Shown here one piece after another: positions 35,230 through 43,338 of a stretch of DNA of 58,257 nucleotides (its first letter is position 1; every line of letters begins with the position of its first letter). The translations under genes were made by a program, and so were the position numbers. The notes under the pieces are model-generated. The model was not told where the DNA came from. It saw only the letters and a program-made list of their open reading frames with translations, and did not search any database. The stretch comes from Bacilli bacterium (GTDB lineage Bacteria; Bacillota_I; Bacilli_A; ML615J-28; CAG-313): positions 1 to 58,257 of the forward strand of contig JAFTPH010000036.1 of assembly GCA_017463365.1 (NCBI GenBank). The letters are read 5' to 3'.

Positions 35230-35262
35230 AAAAACATGTAACTTAATTGTTACATGTTTTTT
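35230..35262. terminator. Bidirectional terminator between dppA and the alcohol dehydrogenase gene
   Basis: A 13-bp stem AAAAACATGTAAC with its complement (35230-35242 and 35249-35261) and a T-run, between convergent genes. Confidence 0.88.
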
Positions 35263-35278
35263 TACTTCTTCTTATATT

Positions 35279-36451
35279 TTATTTAGCAAGTTTGAAAATT
35301 TCAATAATGTCTTCTGCGTATAATTTTTTAATACCATCAACCGGTACAGTATTATTTTTTGTTGCTTTCATCGCCATATCTTCAAAATGTTTTGAAGTAA
35401 TACCTAATTGTGATAAATGAGTAGGCATTCCAATACTTTCGAAATATTTTTCAATACGATTAATTCCTACAACTGCAGCTTGTTCATGGCTAAGAGTACT
35501 TGATACACCTAAAACATTATATGCGAATTTAGCAAATAAAGGGGCATTAGTTTTATAAACATATTTTGCCCAAGCTGGGAATAAAACAGATAATCCTTCC
35601 GCATGTGCAACAAAATCATACATACCACTTAACTCATGTTCTAATTTATGAACAGTAAAGTAATACTTAACACCAACACTTGTAATTCCATTGTGTGAGA
35701 AACTTGATGCCATCATTAAAGTTGCACGTGATGGGTAATGATCTGGAGTTTTATAAGCCATTGTTCCTGCTTTCATTACTGATTTTAATAATCCTTCTGA
35801 TAACCCACTAGCTAAATCATTATCTGGAGTATCATTAAAATAACGTTCAATTGTATGCATCATAATGTCAACAATACCACATCCAGTTTGTCTTTTAGAA
35901 ACACTATATGTAATTTCCGGATTCATAATCGCAAAAATTGGACAGATAATATCACTATTAAATCCTCTTTTCCATTTTCCAACTGGATTAGAAATTACAC
36001 ACGAATTACTCATTTCTGATCCTGCTGCGGCAATTGTTAATACAACACCAACAGGAATTGTGTTTTTAACTTTTACGTTTCCTAAACTAAATTCCCAAGG
36101 ATCTTCTTTTGACTTAGCACCAACTCCAATAAGTTTAGCTGAATCAATAACTGATCCACCACCAACCGCTAAAATCAAATCAACTTTTTCTTTTTTACAA
36201 AGAGCTATCCCATCGCGAACTAAACTGATTTTAGGATTTGGTTCAACTCCACCTAATTCAATAAATTCAATTCCTTCTTTATTTAAACTAGCAACAATTC
36301 GATCATATAGCCCTAATTCTTTAATTGAAGACTTTCCATAATGAAGTAAAACCTTTTGGTATTTTAGTTTTTTAACAATTGATCCTACTTCTTTTTCTCT
36401 ATTTTTTCCAAAATATATTTTGGTTGGAGAATAATATTCAAAATTAATCAT
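35279..36451 (-). CDS. Iron-containing alcohol dehydrogenase (butanol dehydrogenase-like)
   Basis: A 390-residue group III dehydrogenase that reduces aldehydes to alcohols with NAD(P)H. It has NFEYYSPTKIYFGKN at the start, the cofactor motif GGGSVIDSAKLIG, GSEMSNSCVISN, the metal-binding GIVDIMMHTIERYF and HKLEHELSGMYDFVAHAEGLSVLFPAW. It resembles BdhA/YugJ-like enzymes, which accept NADPH and C2-C4 aldehydes. GAGGTG precedes the ATG. It lies 23 nt after the cyclophilin gene, so it is probably in the copA operon, though the link is unexplained. Confidence 0.93.
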   Translation of the reverse strand: MINFEYYSPTKIYFGKNREKEVGSIVKKLKYQKVLLHYGKSSIKELGLYDRIVASLNKEGIEFIELGGVEPNPKISLVRDGIALCKKEKVDLILAVGGGSVIDSAKLIGVGAKSKEDPWEFSLGNVKVKNTIPVGVVLTIAAAGSEMSNSCVISNPVGKWKRGFNSDIICPIFAIMNPEITYSVSKRQTGCGIVDIMMHTIERYFNDTPDNDLASGLSEGLLKSVMKAGTMAYKTPDHYPSRATLMMASSFSHNGITSVGVKYYFTVHKLEHELSGMYDFVAHAEGLSVLFPAWAKYVYKTNAPLFAKFAYNVLGVSSTLSHEQAAVVGINRIEKYFESIGMPTHLSQLGITSKHFEDMAMKATKNNTVPVDGIKKLYAEDIIEIFKLAK

Positions 36452-36474
36452 TCTATCACCTCACCAATAAAATT

Positions 36475-37125
36475 TTAACCTCTACGAATAGATTCAATAA
36501 CTACTGGAAATTGTGGGAAATCAGAAAAACCATATCCTATATTCATAGTTGGCACTTTACTAATTTCTAATACCACTTGATTGCTTTCTTCATCAACCGT
36601 TTTACCAAATGCGGCATAATTTCCATCTAAATGTGGAGCATCAGCTGAACAAATAAAGAATTGAGATGATGCTGAATTCATATCATTTGTACGAGCCATT
36701 GAAATAACTCCTAATTTATGAGCTAAATTGTTTTCTACACCGTTTGCTTCAAATTCACCTTTAATTGATGGAATATCGGCTTTTTCATTTAAGGAATTTC
36801 CATCTAAATAATAACCTCCAGTTTGAATCATAAAGTTTTCAATTACACGATGGAAACATACTCCATCAAAATATTTTTGATCAACTAATTTTAAAAAGTT
36901 TTCAACTGTAATTGGGGCTACTTCTGGATATAATTCCAAAGTGATTTTTCTTCCATCTTCTAATTTAATAACGATAATTGGATTTTCCATTTCTTCATTT
37001 CCTCCATTTTCTTCTTGATTTTGATTATTTTCTTCATCATTTGGTATTTGATCATCAACTGATTTATCACACCCAGATAATACCAATAACAAAGTACAAA
37101 TCAGCATAATAAATAGTTTTTTCAT
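36475..37125 (-). CDS. Peptidyl-prolyl cis-trans isomerase, cyclophilin-type lipoprotein
   Basis: A 216-residue exported cyclophilin. The signal ends LSGC (lipidated Cys19), then an acidic asparagine-rich linker, then the cyclophilin core: ITLELYPEVAPITVENFLKLV, FHRVIENFMIQTGG (catalytic Arg), MARTNDMNSASSQFFI, and YAAFGKTV. It would assist folding of extracellular proteins. Its ATG overlaps the copA stop by one base (TAATG), so it is translationally coupled to the copper ATPase. Confidence 0.93.
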   Translation of the reverse strand: MKKLFIMLICTLLLVLSGCDKSVDDQIPNDEENNQNQEENGGNEEMENPIIVIKLEDGRKITLELYPEVAPITVENFLKLVDQKYFDGVCFHRVIENFMIQTGGYYLDGNSLNEKADIPSIKGEFEANGVENNLAHKLGVISMARTNDMNSASSQFFICSADAPHLDGNYAAFGKTVDEESNQVVLEISKVPTMNIGYGFSDFPQFPVVIESIRRG

Positions 37126-37334
37126 TATTCAACACTTACTACATCATAACCTGCATCAGTTACTGCTTGTACAAGTTGTTCATTTGATACTTCTTTAGCA
37201 AGTTCAACAGTTGCAGTTTTAGAAGCTAAATCAACTACTACCCCTGTAACTCCTTCTACTTTTACTAAAGCATCTTCAACATGTTTTTGACAATGTTTAC
37301 ACATCATACCTTCAACTTTTAAAGTTTTTTTCAT
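37125..37334 (-). CDS. copZ: Possible free CopZ from an internal start in copA
   Basis: Within copA, an in-frame ATG at 37334 is preceded by GAGGA at 8-9 nt spacing. From it a complete 69-residue copper chaperone is read (MKKTLKVEGMMCKHCQKH), the normal CopZ length with the CxxC at its usual place. The site looks like that of a stand-alone gene, so both a fusion and a free CopZ may be made. Whether the ATPase part really reads through is only shown by the open frame. Confidence 0.5.
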   Translation of the reverse strand: MKKTLKVEGMMCKHCQKHVEDALVKVEGVTGVVVDLASKTATVELAKEVSNEQLVQAVTDAGYDVVSVE

Positions 37335-39563
37335 TATTTTTTCCTCTTTTCTTTCAACATTTTTAATCTTTTTTAATCTTAATGAATTTAAAACAACACA
37401 CACAGAACTTAAACTCATCATCAATGAACCTACCATTGGCGTAATCACAATTCCAAGAGGCACTAAAATTCCCGCAGCCACAGGAATACAGATTGCATTA
37501 TAGAAGAATGCCCAAAATAAGTTCATTTTAATAATCTCGATTGTCTTTTTACTTAAATTAATTGCTTCTACAATATGTAACAAATCTTGACCTATAATAA
37601 CAATATCAGCGCTATCGATTGCGATATCAGTACCATCACCAATAGCCATACCAATATCTGCAGCAGTTAACGCAACCGCATCATTGATACCATCACCAAC
37701 CATTAAAACTTTTCCATTTTGCTTTAATGCTTCCACAATATTCTTCTTATCTTCTGGCATTGCCTCAGCAAAGCATTCATCAATCCCTAATTTATTTGCT
37801 AAATTTAATGCTACTTTTTTGTTATCACCGCTTAATAAAACAGTTTTTATTTTCATATTTTTTAAAGTATTAATTAAACTTGCGCTTTGTTCTTTTATTT
37901 CATCTTCGAAAGTAATAATTCCTAATAATTCATCATTTTTAGCTAACATTATTTTCGTAAACTCTAAATTATCTTCTGGCACTTGAACACCATATTCTCT
38001 TAATAACTTTGGATTACCTACAAGATACGTATCATCTTTAAGGTTAGCAATCATTCCAAGTCCAGGTTTTTCAATGATTGTATCAAACTCAAATACTTTT
38101 TTAACTTCTTCTTGGACTTTATCTACAATACTACTAGCTAGTGGATGATTACTATTTTTCTCAATACTATAAACTAAATCAATTAATTCTTGATATGATG
38201 TATTAATTGTTTTTATTTCTTTAACACTCATTAATCCTTTAGTAAGTGTTCCTGTTTTATCAAAAACAACCGTCTTAACATCTTTTAATATTTCCAAACA
38301 TGAACTATTTCTAATTAATATCCCATGGTTAGCAGCAGTACCTGAGGCAACCATTATTCCTAGTGGGGTAGCAAGACCTAAAGCACAAGGGCATGAAATA
38401 ACTAAAACAGAAATCGCATGTTCAAAAATCTTACTTGTATCAATAAATGACCAAATTATCGCTGTTAGAGCAGCAATCCCAATTACAACAGGGACAAATA
38501 TTCTTGCAACTTTATCCACTATTCTAGATATTGGCATTTTTGAATTACTAGCTTCTTCAACAAGTTTTATTATCTTAGATATTGAACTATCTTCATAACC
38601 ATGAACAACTTTAATAATAATTGTTCCAGATATATTTAATGTTCCCGCTAAAACAGAATCTTTTACTTTTTTATATAGCGGAATACTCTCACCAGTTAAA
38701 CTCGCAGAATTGATACTTGTCTCTCCTTCAATAATTTCCCCGTCTAATGGAACTTGCATTCCCGGTTTAATCATTACAAGATCATTTTCTTTCACAAATT
38801 CAATTGGGACAATTTTAAATTCTTCCCCTTTTTTGACAAAAACTTCTTGGGGAGTAAGATCAATTAATTTTTCAATCGCATCAGTTGTTTTCTTTTTTGA
38901 TAAACTTTCAAAATATTTCCCCACCGAAACAAAAGTAAGAATTGATCCTGCTGATTCAAAATAATATTGTTCGTATGTTTTTGAAACGAGACTCAAATCA
39001 TTATTTATCCAACCATATAATGATTCTCCAATCGTAACAATACCATATATTAAACTTGCAAGAGCTCCAATTGCAATAAGTGAATCCATATTTGGATTTT
39101 TCTTTATTAAGTGCTTAAATCCCCTTGTAAAATAACCAAAATTTAAACCAATAATAGGAACTACTAAAATAAGCTGAATTAATCCTAACCAAAAACTACT
39201 ATAAAGTCTATCAGCATTTGGATGATGTAACACTTCAGGTATAGGTAATCCAAACATATGTCCCATTGATACATACATCAAAACTACCAAAATAATAATC
39301 GATATAATTAATTTAATTTTTTTATAATTTACTTCTTTTCCTTTTTCTTCTTTTTTAGTAAGGGAAGCACCATATCCAATTTCAATAACTTTTTGAATAA
39401 TTTGTTCCACACTACAAATATTTTCATCAAATTCAACTATCATTGTATTTGTTACTAAACTAACAACACAATTTTCTACACCATTCATTTTATTTATAGT
39501 TCGATCAATAAAGGCAGAACATGCTGAACAAGTCATACCAGTAATATAAAATTTTTTATTCAT
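37125..39563 (-). CDS. copA: Copper-exporting P-type ATPase with C-terminal CopZ domain
   Basis: An 812-residue P1B ATPase. Metal-binding domain 1 has GMTCSAC (Cys12, Cys15). Membrane helices and the phosphatase motif SLTGES follow, then the copper channel CPC in VISCPCALG, the phosphorylation site DKTGTLT, the HP motif in NSNHPLAS, and GDGINDAV. After the last helices a second metal-binding domain with GMMCKHC forms the final 69 residues; in most Firmicutes this CopZ chaperone is a separate gene. TTAGGTGA precedes the ATG at 39563; the frame reaches 12 codons further without a better site. Confidence 0.95.
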   Translation of the reverse strand: MNKKFYITGMTCSACSAFIDRTINKMNGVENCVVSLVTNTMIVEFDENICSVEQIIQKVIEIGYGASLTKKEEKGKEVNYKKIKLIISIIILVVLMYVSMGHMFGLPIPEVLHHPNADRLYSSFWLGLIQLILVVPIIGLNFGYFTRGFKHLIKKNPNMDSLIAIGALASLIYGIVTIGESLYGWINNDLSLVSKTYEQYYFESAGSILTFVSVGKYFESLSKKKTTDAIEKLIDLTPQEVFVKKGEEFKIVPIEFVKENDLVMIKPGMQVPLDGEIIEGETSINSASLTGESIPLYKKVKDSVLAGTLNISGTIIIKVVHGYEDSSISKIIKLVEEASNSKMPISRIVDKVARIFVPVVIGIAALTAIIWSFIDTSKIFEHAISVLVISCPCALGLATPLGIMVASGTAANHGILIRNSSCLEILKDVKTVVFDKTGTLTKGLMSVKEIKTINTSYQELIDLVYSIEKNSNHPLASSIVDKVQEEVKKVFEFDTIIEKPGLGMIANLKDDTYLVGNPKLLREYGVQVPEDNLEFTKIMLAKNDELLGIITFEDEIKEQSASLINTLKNMKIKTVLLSGDNKKVALNLANKLGIDECFAEAMPEDKKNIVEALKQNGKVLMVGDGINDAVALTAADIGMAIGDGTDIAIDSADIVIIGQDLLHIVEAINLSKKTIEIIKMNLFWAFFYNAICIPVAAGILVPLGIVITPMVGSLMMSLSSVCVVLNSLRLKKIKNVERKEEKIMKKTLKVEGMMCKHCQKHVEDALVKVEGVTGVVVDLASKTATVELAKEVSNEQLVQAVTDAGYDVVSVE

Positions 39564-39578
39564 AATTAAATCACCTAA

Positions 39579-39593
39579 TATGATTTTATCATA
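39579..39593. promoter_or_regulatory. Palindrome over the copA -10 region
   Basis: Perfect TATGAT-TTT-ATCATA (plus strand). On the minus strand it contains TGATAAAAT, a likely extended -10 of copA. It is a possible operator; it does not match the CopY box TACANNTGTA. Confidence 0.35.
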
Positions 39594-39624
39594 ATTCAAT
39601 TAAAAATATCAAAAAAATGCAAAT

Positions 39625-39646
39625 AAAAAGGGATTTCTCCCTTTTT
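39625..39646 (-). terminator. Terminator of the SDR-transglutaminase operon
   Basis: A 9-bp stem AAAAAGGGA/TCCCTTTTT with a TTTC loop at the end of the transglutaminase-like gene. Confidence 0.82.
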
Positions 39647-41624
39647 ACTTTTCAAAGTATCTAATAGTTAACACTTTATTTTCTAACCATGCATCACTAC
39701 TAATATCTAAAGTGCTAATACTTTTAATACCTGCCTCAGTTATTGCTTCAGTCAATATACTAGTTATATCACCTTCATAACTAAAACTTATACGCATATC
39801 AATTGTTATGTCGTTTGAATAATTTTGGGCATACCATTTTAGAATAATCTTTAATTCATTTAATGAAGTAATATTGAAATCATATAAATGTCCATCATAT
39901 TCAAAGAACATTTCTTGATAGATATCATATTCACCATAAGCAATTAAATCAGTGTATGTTTCAGCAACATATTCACTACCATAAAAATCATCATTAACTA
40001 ATAGATATTTATGAGTAAGTACTTCTTTCCCTTCAGCAATTGTTCCTCCACTTGTTGCGTCAACCACATACCACATATCATTTATTCTTACTTTATTCCA
40101 TGCATGTCTATAAGAACCATCAACAGCTGAACCAATTACTCTAATCGCCTCAATTCCTTCAATTCGACACATTACCACAAAAGCTTTCGCGATACCATCA
40201 CAAACTGCTCGATTATCTAGTAAAACACCTTCTAAATAAAATCCTCGATATTTACGAATATCTTCAATACGTCCTTCAGTATATTCTTTTAGTCGTTTAT
40301 CATAAGTAACATTGATAACTAACCAATCGTATATCGCATGAACCTTTTCATAATCATTCATTTCTGTTTTAATAATATTTCTTAAAACATATTTAGCTTC
40401 TTCATATATTTTTATAACTTCACTAGACCCTTCATCATTATAATCAAAAAGCGGTTTATATCCACGCTCTAACACATAATAAAGTTGTTCAGAATTTTTA
40501 ACTAAATATCCATTTGGTAAATTGTTTATTTCAAAATTTTCAAATGCCGGACCACGACTATTACTTAAAATGGTCTCAACATTTTCTAATTGTTGATATC
40601 CATCAGTAAGAGAGGCTTTTGTAGTTGCTTCTTCTTCAAATTCTAAATCAACAAAGATACTGTTTCCTTTACGTTGCACGCTATATTCAACCTTTGAATC
40701 ATAATGAACTTCTTCGATAGCGTATCTTACTTCTGTTTGAACATTTGTTAAATCATAGTTAATTATAATTTCATGAGTTCCCGTAATTCGATGAAAAATC
40801 ATATATTCAAAATAATCAACTAATTCTTCATAACTATTTACTGTATTAGATAAATAACCTAGTTCTAAATTATCTAAAAATCCTTTATCAAGTTCTTGAG
40901 TTTTTTCGAATCGTCCATATAAGGTGATATTATTATCTGGCATTTTATAGAAAGAATACACATCTTTATATGAACTATCTTTATACCAAACAAGGTGATA
41001 ACCTTCTCTTACATCATTTTCATTAAGTTCTGGAGCTTTGATTTTAGTTCCAGGAATCTCTTTTAATGGTTCAAATTCAATACCATCTACTTCAAAGTTA
41101 ATAGTAGCATACCATGTGGCATATAATTCTAAATCATATGCTGGCATAGTTTCCATATCAAATAAATTATTCTCATAAAACCACCCAACAAACTCATAAC
41201 CATTTTTCGAAATTTCTGGTAATTCATCAAGTTCAGAATTATAATCATATTCAACTGTGCCAATCACTTCATTATCACAAATAAATGATATTGTATATTG
41301 ATTTACCTCATAAAGTGCTTTATATTTTTCATCTTTAGTAACTAAATCGAAACTAGCTTTATTATCCCAACCAACAAATGTATATCCTGTTTTGTTAGGT
41401 ACTTCAGGTGGAACTACTGATCCTCCTTTTAAAACCTCTACTTCAGTTATATAACCTTCAATATCAAATGTGATTGTTGCATATCCATCATCATCTAAAT
41501 CGGATATTTTTCTATAAACATATAACCCGCCAAATAAGGCAATAAATATAATACTTAAAGCAATTAATTGTTTGATAAATTTAATCATATTTTCATCACC
41601 TCTTTGTATCATAAATTTTAACAT
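39645..41624 (-). CDS. Membrane-anchored protein with InlB-type repeats and a transglutaminase-like domain
   Basis: A 659-residue protein. One N-terminal helix (about residues 16-36) anchors it, probably facing out. Three repeats of the Listeria-Bacteroides (Flg_new/InlB B) type follow, marked by GYTFVGWD, GYEFVGWFYE and GYHLVWYKD. A transglutaminase-like domain has a plausible triad Cys475 (VCDG), His507 (RHAW) and Asp522 (VVDATSGG). Such proteins may process or cross-link surface polypeptides. Two in-frame starts have ribosome sites: 41624 (AAGGAGG, 5 nt) and 41588 (GAGGTGAT); I use the first. Confidence 0.85.
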   Translation of the reverse strand: MLKFMIQRGDENMIKFIKQLIALSIIFIALFGGLYVYRKISDLDDDGYATITFDIEGYITEVEVLKGGSVVPPEVPNKTGYTFVGWDNKASFDLVTKDEKYKALYEVNQYTISFICDNEVIGTVEYDYNSELDELPEISKNGYEFVGWFYENNLFDMETMPAYDLELYATWYATINFEVDGIEFEPLKEIPGTKIKAPELNENDVREGYHLVWYKDSSYKDVYSFYKMPDNNITLYGRFEKTQELDKGFLDNLELGYLSNTVNSYEELVDYFEYMIFHRITGTHEIIINYDLTNVQTEVRYAIEEVHYDSKVEYSVQRKGNSIFVDLEFEEEATTKASLTDGYQQLENVETILSNSRGPAFENFEINNLPNGYLVKNSEQLYYVLERGYKPLFDYNDEGSSEVIKIYEEAKYVLRNIIKTEMNDYEKVHAIYDWLVINVTYDKRLKEYTEGRIEDIRKYRGFYLEGVLLDNRAVCDGIAKAFVVMCRIEGIEAIRVIGSAVDGSYRHAWNKVRINDMWYVVDATSGGTIAEGKEVLTHKYLLVNDDFYGSEYVAETYTDLIAYGEYDIYQEMFFEYDGHLYDFNITSLNELKIILKWYAQNYSNDITIDMRISFSYEGDITSILTEAITEAGIKSISTLDISSDAWLENKVLTIRYFEK

Positions 41625-41661
41625 AAAATCCTCCTTTTAACAACTTTTTTATAAACTAAAA

Positions 41662-42474
41662 TTATTCACTTGTAAACGCCCTTTTAACAATTTTAAATAA
41701 CCATTTTTTAGGCATCAATTTTGATATCCAATAAAATATTTTATTTTTTAATCCTACAACAACTATTATTTTTGGTCGTTCTTTTTTTATTTGTCGATAC
41801 ACGACTTTCGCTACTTTTTCAGGTCGCATTCCTACTTGTTCCATATGTTCTAATCGTTTTACAGCATAGGCTAAAGATCTATATTCTCCCGCATGATGGT
41901 TATTAATTTTACGTTTATAAGTAAATGAAGTCTTTGTTCCTCCTGGTAACACACTTGTTACATAAATATTAAAATCATTGAGTTCGATATTTGATGTAAA
42001 AGCAAGTGAATCAATTGCTGCTTTGCTTGCGGAATAGAATGTGTCATAAGCAATTGGAATATTGGAACCTAAAGAACTAATTAAAATAATTCTTCCACCT
42101 TTTTTGTTTTTCATAAAAGGAATAACACTTTTAATACTTTCCATAATTCCAAAAAAGTTTACATCAAACAAATATCGATATTCACTTCGTTTAGTATATT
42201 CTAAGGGTATTGCCATACTACAACCTGCACTATATACCAACACATCAATCCCTTGTTCTGTTTTACCGATTTCTGAAATAGTTTTCTTTAAGTTATCTTC
42301 ATTGATTACATCACATACATGATTTTTAACTCTAGGGTTTAGGCTTTCATGTCTAGAAATTTGATGAACTTTATAATTTTTATTTAAAAGCAGTTCTACA
42401 ATACTATCTCCTATCCCGCTTGATCCTCCAATAACGATTGCTGATTTTTTTTTACTATCTTCTTTTTCTTTCAT
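41662..42474 (-). CDS. Short-chain dehydrogenase/reductase
   Basis: A 270-residue SDR with the Rossmann motif GGSSGIGDSI near the N-terminus, NVFFG-type VNFFGIMESI, ISSLGSN (catalytic Ser region) and YSASKAAID (catalytic Tyr and Lys). It ends in a basic C-terminal amphipathic stretch (IFYWISKLMPKKWLFKIVKRAF) that may bind membrane. The substrate is unknown. GAGGTG lies 7 nt before the ATG at 42474; a GTG five codons upstream sits in the ribosome site. It precedes the transglutaminase-like gene by 37 nt. Confidence 0.9.
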   Translation of the reverse strand: MKEKEDSKKKSAIVIGGSSGIGDSIVELLLNKNYKVHQISRHESLNPRVKNHVCDVINEDNLKKTISEIGKTEQGIDVLVYSAGCSMAIPLEYTKRSEYRYLFDVNFFGIMESIKSVIPFMKNKKGGRIILISSLGSNIPIAYDTFYSASKAAIDSLAFTSNIELNDFNIYVTSVLPGGTKTSFTYKRKINNHHAGEYRSLAYAVKRLEHMEQVGMRPEKVAKVVYRQIKKERPKIIVVVGLKNKIFYWISKLMPKKWLFKIVKRAFTSE

Positions 42475-42532
42475 ATCTACACACCTCACTGATATTTTTT
42501 ACCAATATTGGAAAAATATAAGTATAAATAAA

Positions 42533-42566
42533 AAAATCTACTTAAGTAAAACTTAAGCAGACTTTT
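42533..42566 (-). terminator. Terminator of the ABC exporter-YwaF operon
   Basis: A 12-bp stem with G-U pairs around CTTAAG/CTTAAG, followed on the minus strand by TTTTTTT. It covers the stop codon of the YwaF-like gene. Confidence 0.82.
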
Positions 42567-43323
42567 TAACAAATATTTGTTTTTTACTAAATAAAAATAC
42601 TAACAACTTATATAATCCTAAACTTATAAAAAAGGTTCCCAAATTTTGAAATAACATTATTGATAGAGGATAAAATTTACCTGTAGCTTCATATAAAATC
42701 TTTAAAATAGGATTATTAGAATAACTAGCTAAAAACATATAATTAGTATCTAAAATTCCATTTAAAATATAGGAAATAATACAAAAGACACTAGTGATAA
42801 CAAAATACCATTTTAGATCTTTAATATGAGGTTTTATTAAATCATTATATAATGCAAAAATACCAGTAAAAATCATAAGTGTATGATAAATCATACTATG
42901 AAAAGATATAAAATGAAATGCAGGATAACGTCCAATTGAGGTAGTAGGGAACACTAAATAAGCAATTCCACCAATTATACCACCATAAAATAGAAATGTT
43001 AAAGCAACATGTTGAAGTTTACCCTTGGTAAATGCTGACATTAAACTTAGTGGGATAAATAGACTACAAAACCATAATGGTAAATAGTCAAACCAATCCG
43101 CATATCTACCAACTGATATTCCCCATATAATTTTACTTACTTCCATTAATAAAACTAAAATAGAAATAATTTTAATTACTTTAAGCGGAGCTTGATTTTT
43201 ATTTTTAATCATTAATCGAATTAAAATATATAAAATAAGTAAACAAACTAAAATCAATAATAAGTGCCCTAAAGAAAATAATCCAGCTTTAGGATATTTC
43301 CCCGCTTCCGCAAAAAATTTCAT
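42553..43323 (-). CDS. YwaF/TIGR02206-type integral membrane protein
   Basis: A 256-residue protein with about seven hydrophobic helices. Marks of the TIGR02206 family are the start FFAEAGKYPKAGLFSLGHLLLI, DWFDYLPLWFCSLFIPLS, and FHFISFHSMIYHTLMIF. Its function is unknown. AGAAGGTGA precedes the ATG. It follows the second ABC exporter gene by 15 nt, so it is co-transcribed. A broken relative is at 31171-31540. Confidence 0.85.
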   Translation of the reverse strand: MKFFAEAGKYPKAGLFSLGHLLLILVCLLILYILIRLMIKNKNQAPLKVIKIISILVLLMEVSKIIWGISVGRYADWFDYLPLWFCSLFIPLSLMSAFTKGKLQHVALTFLFYGGIIGGIAYLVFPTTSIGRYPAFHFISFHSMIYHTLMIFTGIFALYNDLIKPHIKDLKWYFVITSVFCIISYILNGILDTNYMFLASYSNNPILKILYEATGKFYPLSIMLFQNLGTFFISLGLYKLLVFLFSKKQIFVKKSA

Positions 43324-43338
43324 CTTCTCACCTTCTAT

